DNA of 64,000 nt from Nocardioides dokdonensis FR1436 (GCF_001653335.1 NZ_CP015079.1:186001-250000); one strand, 5' to 3'. Shown: positions 1-9,980, counted from the first letter of the stretch. A program made the numbers and translations. The notes: a model not told the origin generated them from the letters alone.

Positions 1-893
1 GTCGGACCGGCGGAGGGATCGAGCGTGACCGTCGGACCAGGGGTGGGGCTGGACGTCGGGCTGGGCGTCGACGTCGGACCGGCGGTGGGACTGCTGGTGG
101 GAGTCGACGTCGGGCTCGGCGTCGACGTCGGGCTGGGCGTCGACGTCGGGCTGGGCGTCGACGTCGGGCTGGGGGTCGGCGCCGCGGCGCAGCTCGCAGC
201 GGTGATCGTGTTGGTGTCGAGGCTGACCTGGCCGTTCCTCGCCAGGACCCGGCCCTCGAGGGTGGCGCCGGTCTGGAGGGTGGCACTGCTCAGCGCGAGG
301 ATGGTCCCGATGAAGTCGGTGGCGGTCCCCAGGGTCGCCGAGCTCCCCACCTGCCAGAACACGTTGCAGGCCCGCGCCCCACCGGTGAGGGCGACGGTGC
401 TGTTGCTCGCGGTGATGAGCGTGGAGCCCGCCTGGAAGATGAACACGGCGTCCGGGTCGCCCTGGGCGTCGAGGGTGAGGGTCCCGGTCAGCGCCATCGA
501 GCTGGCCGCGCGGTAGACACCGCCGACCAGGGTCTGGCCGCCGAGGTCGCGACCCGTCTGGTCGACGTCGGCGCTCCGCCCGGCCGCATCGTTGTAGGCC
601 GTGGTCACGTCGTCCTGGGCCTGCGCTGCCACCGCGTCGGTGACGTGCTGGGTCCCACCGACCACCCGACCGGGCGGGAAGCCGGTGACCGCGGTGCCGG
701 GGCTCAGGCCCAGGTCACCGGAGACGACCGTCGGTCCGACGTTGGTGACCGTGCTGCCACCGAGCACGGCGAACGACGTCGCGGTGCCGAGGCCGACCCG
801 GGCTGGGGCCGCGTGGGCCACGACCGAGGGCAACGCGATCACGAGCCCGACTGCGAGCGACAGCGGTGCGAGGAGAATGGCGGAACGACGCAT
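1..893 (-). CDS. Secreted ice-binding-like protein (DUF3494), C-terminus cut by window edge
   Basis: The frame is open from an ATG at 893 to the left edge, so the 3' end is missing. The product starts with a signal peptide (basic MRRS, then a hydrophobic stretch ending in AHA-AP). It continues as a DUF3494 / ice-binding-like beta-helix domain: FAVLGGSTVTN near the start, VVSGDLGLSPGTAVTGF, AVFIFQAGSTL and DTNTITAASC at its end, about residues 30-235. After the domain comes a Pro/Thr/Ser-rich tail built of PSPTST hexapeptides, which looks like a cell-wall spacer before an anchor that lies outside the window. DUF3494 proteins in cold-adapted microbes bind ice, but many actinobacterial members are surface adhesin-like with no tested ice activity. 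The family is clear; the function is open. Confidence 0.85.
   Translation of the reverse strand, partial: MRRSAILLAPLSLAVGLVIALPSVVAHAAPARVGLGTATSFAVLGGSTVTNVGPTVVSGDLGLSPGTAVTGFPPGRVVGGTQHVTDAVAAQAQDDVTTAYNDAAGRSADVDQTGRDLGGQTLVGGVYRAASSMALTGTLTLDAQGDPDAVFIFQAGSTLITASNSTVALTGGARACNVFWQVGSSATLGTATDFIGTILALSSATLQTGATLEGRVLARNGQVSLDTNTITAASCAAAPTPSPTSTPSPTSTPSPTSTPSPTSTPTSSPTAGPTSTPSPTSSPTPGPTVTLDPSAGP
115..168. repeat. 18-bp tandem repeat coding PSPTST
   Basis: Three head-to-tail 18-bp units at 115-132, 133-150 and 151-168; the last two are identical and the first differs by one base. Degenerate copies continue leftward to about position 43. On the minus strand each unit encodes the hexapeptide PSPTST of the spacer tail of the DUF3494 protein. 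The copy number is likely to vary between strains by slippage. Confidence 0.85.
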
Positions 894-1033
894 AGCGACC
901 CCGAGACTTCGCCGGCGTGGCTGCCGCGGGGGGTCGGCACCAGTTCCGGATGCGAGGACCGTACACCGGCCTAGGCCGTGTTTGTGGCACAACACGGTAG
1001 CCGATGCGCCAAGCGGGTCGCTGAAATTCGAAA

Positions 1034-1064
1034 CGACGCCCGCACCTCAGCGGTGCGGGCGTCG
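1034..1064 (-). terminator. Terminator of dps
   Basis: A perfect 13-bp stem (1034-1046 against 1052-1064) with a 5-nt loop. On the minus strand it is followed by TTTCGAATTTC, a weak T-rich tract. It begins 21 nt beyond the dps stop codon. Confidence 0.75.
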
Positions 1065-1084
1065 CGTCGGGTCTGCGCTACGGC

Positions 1085-1630
1085 TCAGCCGGCCGACCGA
1101 GCGGCGTCCTTCTCCGAGGTGGCGCCCTCGGTGGACAGGCCGCCGGCCTTGTCCTCGAGGTGCGCCCGGATGAACCAGTGGAACAGCTCGAGCTTCTCGG
1201 TGTGCCCGATGAACATGTCCTCGGTGACCGGATCCAGCTCACCGAGCTCCTTGATGCCGTCGCGGTAGCTGCTGATCACACCCTGGTAGACGAGGTCGAG
1301 GGCGCCGAGGTGCTCCTGCGTCGTGGCCCGCCCGATCGAGTACTCCTCCCAGCTGCGCGCCGCCACCAGCGCGCCCGGGGTGCCGGTCGGCGAGCCACCG
1401 AGGGTGGCGATGCGCTCGGCCAGCTCGTCGGCGAAGCCGCGCACGGCCTCGACCTGGGGGTCGAGCATCTCGTGCACCGCGATGAAGTGCGGGCCCACGA
1501 CGTTCCAGTGCACGTGCTTGAGGGTCAGGTGCAGGTCGTTGGCGGCATGCAGCCGCTCCTGGAGCAGGGCGATCACCCGCTCCGCGTCGGCGTCGGACAT
1601 GCCCGGGACGGTGTACTTGAGGTTGGCCAT
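1085..1630 (-). CDS. dps: Dps-family DNA starvation / ferritin-like protein
   Basis: 181-residue Dps-type miniferritin. It stores iron and detoxifies peroxide by oxidising Fe(II) at sites between subunits of a dodecamer, and many members coat DNA. The N-terminal helices carry the family signature (LTLKHVHWNVVGPHF, with HW and the ligand-type His), followed by ADELAERIATLGGSP, which supplies the acidic ferroxidase residues. Length matches the family. The ATG at 1630 is preceded by TAGGTT with a 7-nt gap, the leaderless pattern of this genome, and no good ribosome site is present. The C-terminal 15 residues are polar and may be disordered. It is monocistronic, with its own terminator. Confidence 0.93.
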   Translation of the reverse strand: MANLKYTVPGMSDADAERVIALLQERLHAANDLHLTLKHVHWNVVGPHFIAVHEMLDPQVEAVRGFADELAERIATLGGSPTGTPGALVAARSWEEYSIGRATTQEHLGALDLVYQGVISSYRDGIKELGELDPVTEDMFIGHTEKLELFHWFIRAHLEDKAGGLSTEGATSEKDAARSAG

Positions 1631-1637
1631 GACCTCG

Positions 1638-1643
1638 AACCTA
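1638..1643 (-). promoter_or_regulatory. -10 box of dps (leaderless type)
   Basis: TAGGTT ends 7 nt before the ATG at 1630, so transcription would begin at or next to the start codon. Confidence 0.6.
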
Positions 1644-1696
1644 GCCCGCGCCCCAGGGCGTCCCACCACCCTTGGGGATGGCCTTGCCGAGCCCCC

Positions 1697-1702
1697 TAGG
1701 CT
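1697..1702 (+). promoter_or_regulatory. -10 box of the CoA-binding protein gene (leaderless type)
   Basis: TAGGCT, then 6 nt (CCTGGC), then ATG at 1709. Confidence 0.6.
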
Positions 1703-1708
1703 CCTGGC

Positions 1709-2146
1709 ATGAGCGCCACCATGCGGAGCTGGCAGGACCCTGCGTGGGTCGAGACGATGCTGGAGGACTGCGCCACCTGGGCGGTCGTCGGCCTGTCCGG
1801 CGACCCGAGCCGCACGGCGTACTCCATCGCGGCGCTGCTGCAGGAGCGCGGCAAGCGGGTGGTGCCGGTCCACCCGGCCGCCGCTCGCGAGGGCGGGCTC
1901 GAGGTGCTCGGCGAGCGGGCCTGGCCGACCCTGTCCGACATCCCGTTCCCGGTCGACGTCGTCGACGTCTTCCGCCGGTCGGAGGCGGCCGGGCCGTTCG
2001 CCGACGAGGCGGTGCGCATCGGCGCCCGGGGCGTGTGGTTCCAGCTCGGCGTGGTCGACGAGGAGGCCTTCGAGCGGACGACGAGCGCAGGCGTGGCCAT
2101 GGTGATGGACACCTGTCCCGCGATCGAGTGGCGCCGCCGCGGCTAG
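1709..2146 (+). CDS. CoA-binding domain protein (YccU-like)
   Basis: 145 residues forming one Rossmann-type CoA_binding_2 domain (YccU/YneT family). Visible landmarks are TWAVVGLSGDPSRTAYSIAA (the nucleotide-binding turn), KRVVPVHP, PVDVVDVFRRSE and GARGVWFQLGVVDEEA. The fold is that of the succinyl-CoA synthetase alpha-subunit N-terminal domain, but the ligase parts are absent, so it probably only binds CoA or acyl-CoA; the biological role is unknown. It stands alone, read toward and overlapping by 4 nt the convergent acyltransferase gene. Confidence 0.88.
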   Translation: MSATMRSWQDPAWVETMLEDCATWAVVGLSGDPSRTAYSIAALLQERGKRVVPVHPAAAREGGLEVLGERAWPTLSDIPFPVDVVDVFRRSEAAGPFADEAVRIGARGVWFQLGVVDEEAFERTTSAGVAMVMDTCPAIEWRRRG

Positions 2147-3315
2147 CGCAGCGCGGCCTCGACCCCCTGCGCCGCCCGGGCCACCACGGCCTCCATCGGC
2201 CCGCGCCACCCCCGGACGGCGAGCAGCGCGCCGGCACCCAGCACCACGACGTACTGCACGACGGTGCCGGGATCGCCCAGGTCGGGCGGCAGCAGGTCCG
2301 AGGTCATCAGCACGTGCAGCGTGTACAGGCTCAGCGTGGCCGCACCCGCGCCGCCCAGCACCGCAGCGACGACCGCACCGCGTGCCGGCAGCAGCCGCAC
2401 CAGCAGGAGGCAGGCCGCCACCACGAGGACCGCGCTGCCGATGGTCTGAGCGAGGTCGAAGGGGGTGGTCGAGTGCGGGGCGACCACCAGCAACCACTGC
2501 CACGGACCCTCGACGGGGGTCTGGCCGTACAGGCCGCCCTCGACCGACCCGCGCAGCCGCACCTCGGCGACCGCTGGTCCCCGCCGGGCCAGGACACCGG
2601 GGACCAGCGCGCCCAGCACGTCGGCCCGCGCCGTGAGCGTGTGCGAGAGCCAGGTCGCCGTGACGGCCAGCGCCGCCCCGGCCAGCGCGAGCCCGGCCAG
2701 CCCGCGGCGGCGCACCGAGCCCAGGTCGAGCCGGCCCAGCGCCAGTCCGGCCAGCAGGTAGGCGAACCACGAGGCCATCGGGTAGTAGCCGGTGAACAGC
2801 AGCTCCGAGAGCAGCCGGACCGGGTCGCCGAGCTGCTCGAGGCTCGGACTGGCGTAGCCGCGCGCGGGCAGGTGGGGTCGCACCAGCTGCGAGGCGACCG
2901 GGGCGAGGAGCACCCACGCCGCGGCCAGCAGTGCCAGGGCCCGGGCCCGGAGCCCGACCACCAGCAGACCCAGCAGGAAGAGCAGGCCGTAGTGGGTCAG
3001 GATCACCGCGATCCCGGAGTCCACCGCGCCCAGGGCCAGGCCGACCGCCGCGATCAGCACGGCCCGCACGGCCAGGCCGGCGGACCGGGTGAGACGGGCG
3101 CGCCCGCGCAGCGGCCGGGCCCGTCCGGTCATCAGCGCCAGGCTGACCCCCGCGAGCACGGCGAACAGCGCCGACGCGCGGCCGGAGAACAGCCACGCCG
3201 ACGTGCTCAACGAGCCGTCGGCGGAGCGGGGGTCCAGCAGGTGGGTGGCCATCATGGCCAGCAGCGCCAGGCAGCGCGCCAGGTCGAGCCCGACCAGGCG
3301 GCCTGGTCGCAGCAC
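2143..3315 (-). CDS. Multi-pass membrane acyltransferase-like protein (heparan-alpha-glucosaminide N-acetyltransferase / DUF418-like)
   Basis: 390 residues with about ten hydrophobic segments. The N-terminus LVGLDLARCLALLAMMATHL matches the R-x-x-GxDxxRxLA-x-x-x-M-x-x-H signature of the DUF1624 (heparan-alpha-glucosaminide N-acetyltransferase) and DUF418 membrane acyltransferase families, which move acyl groups from CoA across the membrane to extracytoplasmic sugars or lipids. The substrate is unknown. The GTG start at 3315 lies 5 nt downstream of the purE stop codon, so it is probably the last gene of the purK-purE transcript. Confidence 0.75.
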   Translation of the reverse strand: MLRPGRLVGLDLARCLALLAMMATHLLDPRSADGSLSTSAWLFSGRASALFAVLAGVSLALMTGRARPLRGRARLTRSAGLAVRAVLIAAVGLALGAVDSGIAVILTHYGLLFLLGLLVVGLRARALALLAAAWVLLAPVASQLVRPHLPARGYASPSLEQLGDPVRLLSELLFTGYYPMASWFAYLLAGLALGRLDLGSVRRRGLAGLALAGAALAVTATWLSHTLTARADVLGALVPGVLARRGPAVAEVRLRGSVEGGLYGQTPVEGPWQWLLVVAPHSTTPFDLAQTIGSAVLVVAACLLLVRLLPARGAVVAAVLGGAGAATLSLYTLHVLMTSDLLPPDLGDPGTVVQYVVVLGAGALLAVRGWRGPMEAVVARAAQGVEAALR

Positions 3316-3320
3316 GTGCG

Positions 3321-3863
3321 TCAGAACCCGACCCGCGGCGCCGCGCCGCCGGCCTCGCGGCGCACGACCTCACCCTTGGCGTGGGCCGCCTCGCGCAGCG
3401 ACTCCTGGAACCGGACCATCCGCTCCTGGAGCGCCGGGTCGGTGGCGGCCAGGATGCGCACCGCGAGCAGCCCGGCGTTGCGGGCACCACCCACCGCGAC
3501 CGTGGCCACCGGTACGCCGGCGGGCATCTGGACGATGGAGAGCAGCGAGTCCATGCCGTCGAGGTAGGCCAGCGGCACCGGTACGCCGACGACCGGCAGC
3601 GGGGTGACCGCGGCGAGCATGCCGGGCAGGTGGGCCGCGCCGCCGGCGCCGGCGATGATCACCGACAGCCCGCGCCCCGCCGCGTCGCGGCCGTAGTCGA
3701 TCATCTCCTGCGGCATCCGGTGCGCGGAGACGACGTCGGCCTCGTGGGCGATCCCGAACTCCTCGAGCGCCTCGGCCGCGGCCCTCATCACCGGCCAGTC
3801 GGAGTCGGAGCCCATCACGATGCCCACCCGGGGCCGGTCGGTGCTGCTGGTCGGACCGCTCAT
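3321..3863 (-). CDS. purE: N5-carboxyaminoimidazole ribonucleotide mutase PurE
   Basis: 180 residues. It converts N5-CAIR to CAIR in de novo purine synthesis, using the product of PurK. Class I PurE features are plain: [14 protein letters not shown], the catalytic-loop [25 protein letters not shown] and [47 protein letters not shown]. The ATG at 3863 is one nucleotide past the purK stop, so the two are translationally coupled. The 180-residue length is slightly longer than bacterial norm because of a polar C-terminal tail. Confidence 0.97.
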   Translation of the reverse strand: MSGPTSSTDRPRVGIVMGSDSDWPVMRAAAEALEEFGIAHEADVVSAHRMPQEMIDYGRDAAGRGLSVIIAGAGGAAHLPGMLAAVTPLPVVGVPVPLAYLDGMDSLLSIVQMPAGVPVATVAVGGARNAGLLAVRILAATDPALQERMVRFQESLREAAHAKGEVVRREAGGAAPRVGF

Positions 3864-3864
3864 C

Positions 3865-5040
3865 TCACTCGCTCTCGTCGCCGAGGTCGCCACGGAACCA
3901 CGCGGCGGCGTGCCGCGCGCGCTCCAGGCAGTCCTCGAGGTCGTCGCCGTAGGCGTTGACGTGGCCGACCTTGCGCCCGGGGCGCAGGTCCTTGCCGTAG
4001 AGGTGCACCCGCAGGTGCGGGTCACGGGCCATGGCGTGCGGGAACCCGTCGTAGAGGTGCCCCACGTCCGCGCGCTCGCCGCCCAGGATGTTGACCATCA
4101 CCGTCCACCGCTCGCGCGGGGCGGGCGACCCGAGCGGGAGGTCCATCACCGCGCGCAGGTGGTTCTCGAACTGCGAGGTGACCGCGCCGTCCTGGGTCCA
4201 GTGGCCGGTGTTGTGCGGGCGCATGGCCAGCTCGTTGACCAGGATGCGTCCGTCCGTGGTCTCGAAGAGCTCGACGGCCAGAACGCCGGTGACGTCGAGC
4301 TCGCCGGCGACCCGCAGCGCGATCGCCTGGGCCTGGCCGGCGAGGTGCTCGTCGAGGTCGGGGGCCGGGGCGACGACCTCGTGGCAGATGCCGTCGAGCT
4401 GCGTCGAGGCCACGACCGGGTAGGCGGCTGCCTGGCCGCTCGGCGACCGGGCGACCAGGGCCGAGAGCTCACGGCGGAAGTCGACGAGCTCCTCGGCCAG
4501 CAGGCGTACGCCGCTCTGCTCGGCGACCCGGAAGGGCTCGGCGCAGTCGGCGCTGCTGCGCACGACCCAGACCCCCTTGCCGTCGTACCCGCCCCGGGTG
4601 GTCTTGAGCACGCAGGGGAACCCGAAGGCCTCGACCTCGGCCACCTCGCCCACCACGGCGTGGCGGGGGCAGGGCACGCCGAGCTCGACGAGGCGCTCCC
4701 GCATCACCGCCTTGTCCTGGGCGTGGACCAGTGCGCGCGGGCCGGGCCGCACGGCGATGCCGTCGGCCTCCAGGGCGTGCAGGTGCTCGGTCGGAACGTG
4801 CTCGTGGTCGAAGGTGACCACGCGGCAGCCCTCGGTGACCCGGCGCAGGGTGGCCAGGTCGCGGTGGTCGCCGACCTGGTGGTCGACGATCACCTGCGCC
4901 GCAGAGACGCCCTCGGCCTCGGCCAGGAGCCGCAGCGGCAGCGCCAGCGCGATCGCCGGCTGCGCCATCATCCGGGCCAGCTGACCCCCGCCGATCACGG
5001 CCAGGGTCGGAGCGGTGGTGGGCGTGGCGGGCTCTGTCAC
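3865..5040 (-). CDS. purK: N5-carboxyaminoimidazole ribonucleotide synthase PurK
   Basis: 391-residue ATP-grasp enzyme that makes N5-CAIR from AIR, ATP and bicarbonate. The N-terminal nucleotide motif [29 protein letters not shown] (ATP-grasp glycine loop) and [28 protein letters not shown], which holds AIR and metal, are all present. The GTG at 5040 is chosen because TAGGCT sits 7 nt upstream. It is first in a purK-purE-acyltransferase operon, in the arrangement usual in actinobacteria. Confidence 0.97.
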   Translation of the reverse strand: MTEPATPTTAPTLAVIGGGQLARMMAQPAIALALPLRLLAEAEGVSAAQVIVDHQVGDHRDLATLRRVTEGCRVVTFDHEHVPTEHLHALEADGIAVRPGPRALVHAQDKAVMRERLVELGVPCPRHAVVGEVAEVEAFGFPCVLKTTRGGYDGKGVWVVRSSADCAEPFRVAEQSGVRLLAEELVDFRRELSALVARSPSGQAAAYPVVASTQLDGICHEVVAPAPDLDEHLAGQAQAIALRVAGELDVTGVLAVELFETTDGRILVNELAMRPHNTGHWTQDGAVTSQFENHLRAVMDLPLGSPAPRERWTVMVNILGGERADVGHLYDGFPHAMARDPHLRVHLYGKDLRPGRKVGHVNAYGDDLEDCLERARHAAAWFRGDLGDESE

Positions 5041-5047
5041 GCCGCTC

Positions 5048-5053
5048 AGCCTA
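5048..5053 (-). promoter_or_regulatory. -10 box of purK (leaderless type)
   Basis: TAGGCT, then GAGCGGC (7 nt), then the GTG of purK at 5040. Confidence 0.65.
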
Positions 5054-5070
5054 GGGCGTGCCGGGCTGCG

Positions 5071-5394
5071 TCAGGCGGCCGGGCTGGCGGTCTCGAAGCG
5101 CAGGCCCTTGCCCCGGATGGTGGTGATCAGGTGCGGGTTGCGGCTGTCGTCACCGAGCTTGCGCCGCACCCACCCCAGGTGCACGTCGATGGTCTTGGAG
5201 CTGGTCCAGAACGACGTGTGCCACACGTCGCGCATCAGCTCCTCCCGCGTCACGATGTCGCCGGCGCGGGCGATGAGGGCGTGCACGAGGTCGAACTCCT
5301 TGCGCGAGAGCGTTATCTCGTCGCCGGCGCGCCAGGCTCGTCGGGTATCCGGATCGAGGCTGATCTCCTGAACATTGATCACGTGGACAATCAT
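5071..5394 (-). CDS. Orphan OmpR-type winged-helix DNA-binding protein without receiver domain
   Basis: 107 residues, essentially one Trans_reg_C winged helix: a short beta N-terminus, LSRKEFDLVHALIARAGDIV, REELMRDVW, then the recognition helix and wing (KTIDVHLGWVRRKLGDD, ITTIRGKGLRF). This is the output domain of response regulators such as PhoB, here with no phosphoacceptor domain, so it cannot be controlled by phosphorylation directly. The ATG at 5394 was chosen because coding character stops there; the frame stays open to 5466 with weaker codons. The upstream DNA is unusually A/T-rich for this window, as for a regulated promoter. Confidence 0.8.
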   Translation of the reverse strand: MIVHVINVQEISLDPDTRRAWRAGDEITLSRKEFDLVHALIARAGDIVTREELMRDVWHTSFWTSSKTIDVHLGWVRRKLGDDSRNPHLITTIRGKGLRFETASPAA

Positions 5395-5543
5395 AGAAAG
5401 TGAAATGACCGGTCGGTAGCCAAAGGGAGAGAATGTCACTGGCATCTTTGTGCCACATTCGACCAAGCCAGTTCTTTACCTAGCACGAGCGCGGCAGGTA
5501 AAGGACATCTCGCCAAGATCGAGCCGATCCTGGGACGGTGGAC

Positions 5544-5557
5544 GTGACGTGGGTCAC
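5544..5557. promoter_or_regulatory. Candidate cAMP-receptor (Crp/GlxR-type) site
   Basis: GTGA-CGTGGG-TCAC, a perfect GTGA-N6-TCAC dyad, the core recognised by actinobacterial Crp/GlxR proteins. It lies 19 nt past the adenylate cyclase stop codon and about 150 bp upstream of the winged-helix gene start, so it would act on the latter. Single match; could be chance. Confidence 0.35.
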
Positions 5558-5575
5558 CCGCCGGGTCCGCGGTCC

Positions 5576-6595
5576 TCAGTGCCGGCGTACGGCGACCGGC
5601 TCGACGATGCCGAACCCGCGCACCGGTCGCGCGGCCATCCGCCGACGCTCGAACTGATCGACCGGCAGCAGCGCCGCGGTCGCCTCGTCGGTGATGATCC
5701 GGTTGCGCCGGGCCACGTTGGTGAGCCGGGCCGCCATGTTCACCGGCGGCCCGAAGACGTCGCCGAGCCGCAGCACCACCGACCCGGTGGCGAGCCCGAC
5801 CCGCACGTCCGGCATCCGGGGGTCGCGGCCGATGACGTTGATGATCCCCTCGGCGATGTCGTAGGCGCGCAGCGGATCGTCGTTCACGAAGAGCACCGAG
5901 TCGCCGATGCTCTTGATGACCCGGCCGCGCTGGGTGGCCACGACATCGGCGCAGCGCATCTCGAAGAGCTCGACCAGGTCGCCGATGCGTTCCTCGGTCA
6001 AGGTGTTGGACAGCGCGGTGAAGCCGACGATGTCGGCGAACCCGACGCTCAGCTCGACGGTGTGCAGGTCCTCGTCGTCGGCGGCCAGGGCCTCGATCCG
6101 GGCGGCGGCCGCTGCCAGGTGGCGTCGCCACGCGTAGATCAGCAGCTCCTCGAAGGGACCGCTGAGGTCCTCGACCAGCTGCAACGCAGCGTCCACGCGG
6201 GTGCCCGACGGCACCGGTCGGTCGGCGTCGGCCTGGCCGTGGATCTGCTCGACGCGCTGGACCAGCGCCGTGACCTCCCACTCGGCGAGGCGCGCCATCG
6301 TCTGGCCCAGTGCCCGCGTCATGTTCACGGCCATGTCGTCGTCGAGCACGCCGCCGTCCATGACCTTGCGCAGCGTTGCGATCGCCTTCGCGTCCGAGGG
6401 CAGGAAGGCGACCACGTTGTCGTCGTGCTCGGGGAAGCCCAGCGCCCGCCACAGCCGTCGGGCCTGCTCGGAGCTGATGTCGACCGAGCGGGCCACCTCG
6501 CTCCCGGTCAGGGCCGGCTTGTCGCCGAGGATCGCGCTCTCCAGGTCGCTGTGCGAGATCCGCATCGGGCGCGGCGTCGGCTCCTCGTCGCTCAC
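5576..6595 (-). CDS. Class III adenylate cyclase with N-terminal regulatory domain
   Basis: 339 residues producing cAMP from ATP. Residues about 11-165 form an all-helical region like the regulatory domain of M. tuberculosis Rv1264, which is autoinhibitory and pH-sensing there. Residues 175-339 are the catalytic domain with every key residue: metal-binding Asp188 (FADIVGF) and Asp232, adenine-selecting Lys228 (KSIGD), Asp279 (GDVFG) and transition-state Asn286/Arg290 (VNMAARL). Lys and Asp in the selector positions favour ATP over GTP. There is no membrane segment. The GTG at 6595 overlaps the stop of the PH-domain gene by 4 nt (GTGA), so the two are co-translated. Confidence 0.92.
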   Translation of the reverse strand: MSDEEPTPRPMRISHSDLESAILGDKPALTGSEVARSVDISSEQARRLWRALGFPEHDDNVVAFLPSDAKAIATLRKVMDGGVLDDDMAVNMTRALGQTMARLAEWEVTALVQRVEQIHGQADADRPVPSGTRVDAALQLVEDLSGPFEELLIYAWRRHLAAAAARIEALAADDEDLHTVELSVGFADIVGFTALSNTLTEERIGDLVELFEMRCADVVATQRGRVIKSIGDSVLFVNDDPLRAYDIAEGIINVIGRDPRMPDVRVGLATGSVVLRLGDVFGPPVNMAARLTNVARRNRIITDEATAALLPVDQFERRRMAARPVRGFGIVEPVAVRRH

Positions 6596-7095
6596 GCGCC
6601 CTCGCCCCGACCCGAGTGCCCGTGCAGCAGCGCGTTGAGCCGGCGCTGGACCTCCTCCACCCGGGGGATGTCCGGCAGGCTCACCTGCCCGTGGGTGCTG
6701 GCGTCGCTGACGACCAGCGTGCCGCAGCCCAGCATCCGGTCGATCAGGTGCAGCTCGACGGCCACGTCGCTGATCCGCGAGATGGGGATGTCGTGCCCGC
6801 GCCGGGTGAGGACACCGGTGCGGGTGATCAGTCGACGGTCGGTGAAGGTGTAGCTGCCGGTCAGCCACACCAGGAACGGCCAGAGGACGAAGCGCAGCAC
6901 CCCGAGGGCCACCACGGCCCACACGACCCAGGCCACCACCCGCCCACCGTCACCGCTGGTGCGCACCTCCACGAAGCTGCCCAGGGCCAGCAGCAGCACG
7001 AGCACGAGCAGGGGCAGCAGCAACGCCTTGGGGTGGGTGCGGGTGGAGACGACCACGTTCTCGCCGTCGTTGAGCAGGCTCCGGTTGATCGGCAC
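6592..7095 (-). CDS. PH-domain (bPH2) membrane protein
   Basis: 167 residues. Two hydrophobic segments (about 24-42 and 54-76) precede a cytoplasmic bacterial PH domain: [40 protein letters not shown] is the typical bPH2 strand pattern, followed by GTLVVSDAS. Homologous to the protein encoded beside birA in mycobacteria (Rv3278c position). Function unknown; its overlap with the adenylate cyclase suggests that it might tether or sense something for that enzyme, which is inference. The GTG start has an AGAGG ribosome site 9 nt upstream. Confidence 0.85.
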   Translation of the reverse strand: MPINRSLLNDGENVVVSTRTHPKALLLPLLVLVLLLALGSFVEVRTSGDGGRVVAWVVWAVVALGVLRFVLWPFLVWLTGSYTFTDRRLITRTGVLTRRGHDIPISRISDVAVELHLIDRMLGCGTLVVSDASTHGQVSLPDIPRVEEVQRRLNALLHGHSGRGEGA

Positions 7096-7131
7096 GTCGC
7101 TGATCCTCTCACCCGCGGGCGTGCTGTGTCC

Positions 7132-7947
7132 TCAGCGTCGACGCACGTGCACCACGTCGCCGGCGGAGACGGCCACCGGCTGCTCTCCCCCGGCGTCGAC
7201 CAGCAGCCGGCCCTGGGCGTCGATCCCGACGGCGTCGCCCTCCAGCGGCCCGGTCCCCGGCAGCTCGACCCGCACCGGCTGCCCGAGCGTCACGCAGGCG
7301 TCGGCGTACGCCGTCCGCAGCCGCCGCGCCGCCGGCTCGCCGCCGCGCTGCCAGTCGTCGTGGCCCGCGCGCAGCGTGTCCAGCAGACCCAGCAGCAGAC
7401 CGGTCCGGTCGGGGACCTCGAGCCCGCGGCGCTCCGCCTCGACCAGCAGCGAGGTCGCGGTCGGGACCGGCAGGTCGGCGGCCGGCAGCCGCACGTTGAG
7501 CCCGACGCCGACCACGGCGGCGGGGCCGGACGGCGTCGCGACCAGCTCGACCAGGATGCCGGCCACCTTGCGGTCCGCGATCAGCACGTCGTTGGGCCAC
7601 TTCACCCCGGCGGGGAAGCCGGCGGCGTGGAGCGTGCCGGCCACGGCGTGCCCGGTGAGCAGCGGCAGCCAGGGCCACCGGTCCGCCCCGACCGTGGGGC
7701 GCAGCAGCAGCGAGAAGGTCAGGGCGGAGCGGGCCGGGGTGTGCCACACCCGGTCGAGCCGCCCGCGCCCGGCACGCTGGTGCTCGGTGACCACGACCAG
7801 TCCCTCCGCGGCTCCGGCGCGGGCCCGGTCGGCCACGATGGCGTTCGTCGAGGCGGCTTCCGGGACCACCTCGACACCCGCTCCGGACAACCGGTGGACG
7901 TCCAGCGGCTCGTCGAGGGGTGGGCACTGGCTCGGCACGTCGCTCAC
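7132..7947 (-). CDS. birA: Biotin-[acetyl-CoA-carboxylase] ligase BirA
   Basis: 271 residues. It activates biotin to biotinyl-AMP and attaches it to the lysine of biotin carrier proteins; both substrates encoded here are the AccA3-like subunit and pyruvate carboxylase. Landmarks: EAASTNAIV, the GRGRLDRVW biotinyl-AMP loop, [17 protein letters not shown] and GVGLNV, then the small C-terminal SH3-like domain. There is no N-terminal HTH, so unlike E. coli BirA it is not a repressor. The GTG at 7947 has CAATGT 7 nt upstream. It is divergent from the carboxylase beta-subunit gene. Confidence 0.95.
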   Translation of the reverse strand: MSDVPSQCPPLDEPLDVHRLSGAGVEVVPEAASTNAIVADRARAGAAEGLVVVTEHQRAGRGRLDRVWHTPARSALTFSLLLRPTVGADRWPWLPLLTGHAVAGTLHAAGFPAGVKWPNDVLIADRKVAGILVELVATPSGPAAVVGVGLNVRLPAADLPVPTATSLLVEAERRGLEVPDRTGLLLGLLDTLRAGHDDWQRGGEPAARRLRTAYADACVTLGQPVRVELPGTGPLEGDAVGIDAQGRLLVDAGGEQPVAVSAGDVVHVRRR

Positions 7948-7953
7948 GGGCAC

Positions 7954-7960
7954 TACATTG
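7954..7960. promoter_or_regulatory. Overlapping divergent -10 boxes, birA and accD
   Basis: The heptamer TACATTG carries TACATT on the plus strand (7954-7959, a -10 for the carboxylase gene) and CAATGT on the minus strand (7960-7955), 7 nt before the birA GTG. Both promoters would share the same melted DNA and so compete. Confidence 0.45.
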
Positions 7961-8016
7961 ACGCACGAGCAGACGGAAGGGCCACACGGACGGGCCCAGT
8001 CAGGAGGCCGGATCAC

Positions 8017-9632
<1,616 letters not shown>

Positions 9633-9636
<4 letters not shown>

Positions 9637-9845
9637 GCAACGACCAGCGCCCGGCGCTGCGGATCGTCAACACCGACGCCACGGCGGAGGAGGTGGCCGC
9701 GGTCGTGGCCGTCCTCTCCGCCCTCGGCGGCGGTGCGGCGCCCGCACCGCGCCGCACCCCCGCGTGGTCGGCGCCCGCCCGCGGCGTACGCCGCCCGCTG
9801 CTGCACGGGCCCGGCGCCTGGCGCGCCAGCGCGCTCCCGCGGTGA
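9633..9845 (+). CDS. Acyl-CoA carboxylase epsilon subunit
   Basis: 70 residues, recognised by the actinobacterial epsilon pattern: [20 protein letters not shown] at the N-terminus and [26 protein letters not shown] at the C-terminus, joined by an Ala/Pro linker. In Streptomyces and mycobacteria this small subunit bridges the alpha (biotin) and beta (carboxyltransferase) subunits and raises activity. The GTG at 9633 overlaps the accD stop by 4 nt (GTGA), keeping the two in equal amounts. Confidence 0.9.
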
Positions 9846-9980
9846 GCGCACCGAGCCGTTCGTCTTGAGCAACTCCCGCGCCAATCTTTGGTCAAACCCG
9901 CCTCCGACCTTGAGCCACGGCGGGCAGACTCCAGGGACGACGCCCCGGTCCGAGGGTGTCGGACGACGGGAGACCAGCAC

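Noticed and set aside
43..168. Direct repeats at the left edge considered as CRISPR or as a replication iteron array
   Set aside because: Units are contiguous 18-bp tandem repeats without spacers and lie in frame in a coding region.
25..516. Plus-strand frame with Gly/Val/Asp repeats at the left edge
   Set aside because: It is the complement of the PSPTST repeats and the DUF3494 domain, which is clear on the minus strand.
1640..3490. Long minus-strand frame upstream of dps
   Set aside because: It runs antisense to the CoA-binding gene and out of frame through the acyltransferase; dps begins at 1630.
5395..5466. N-terminal extension of the orphan winged-helix protein to 5466
   Set aside because: Codons there are A/T-rich and unlike the rest, and the domain is complete from 5394; the segment looks like promoter DNA.
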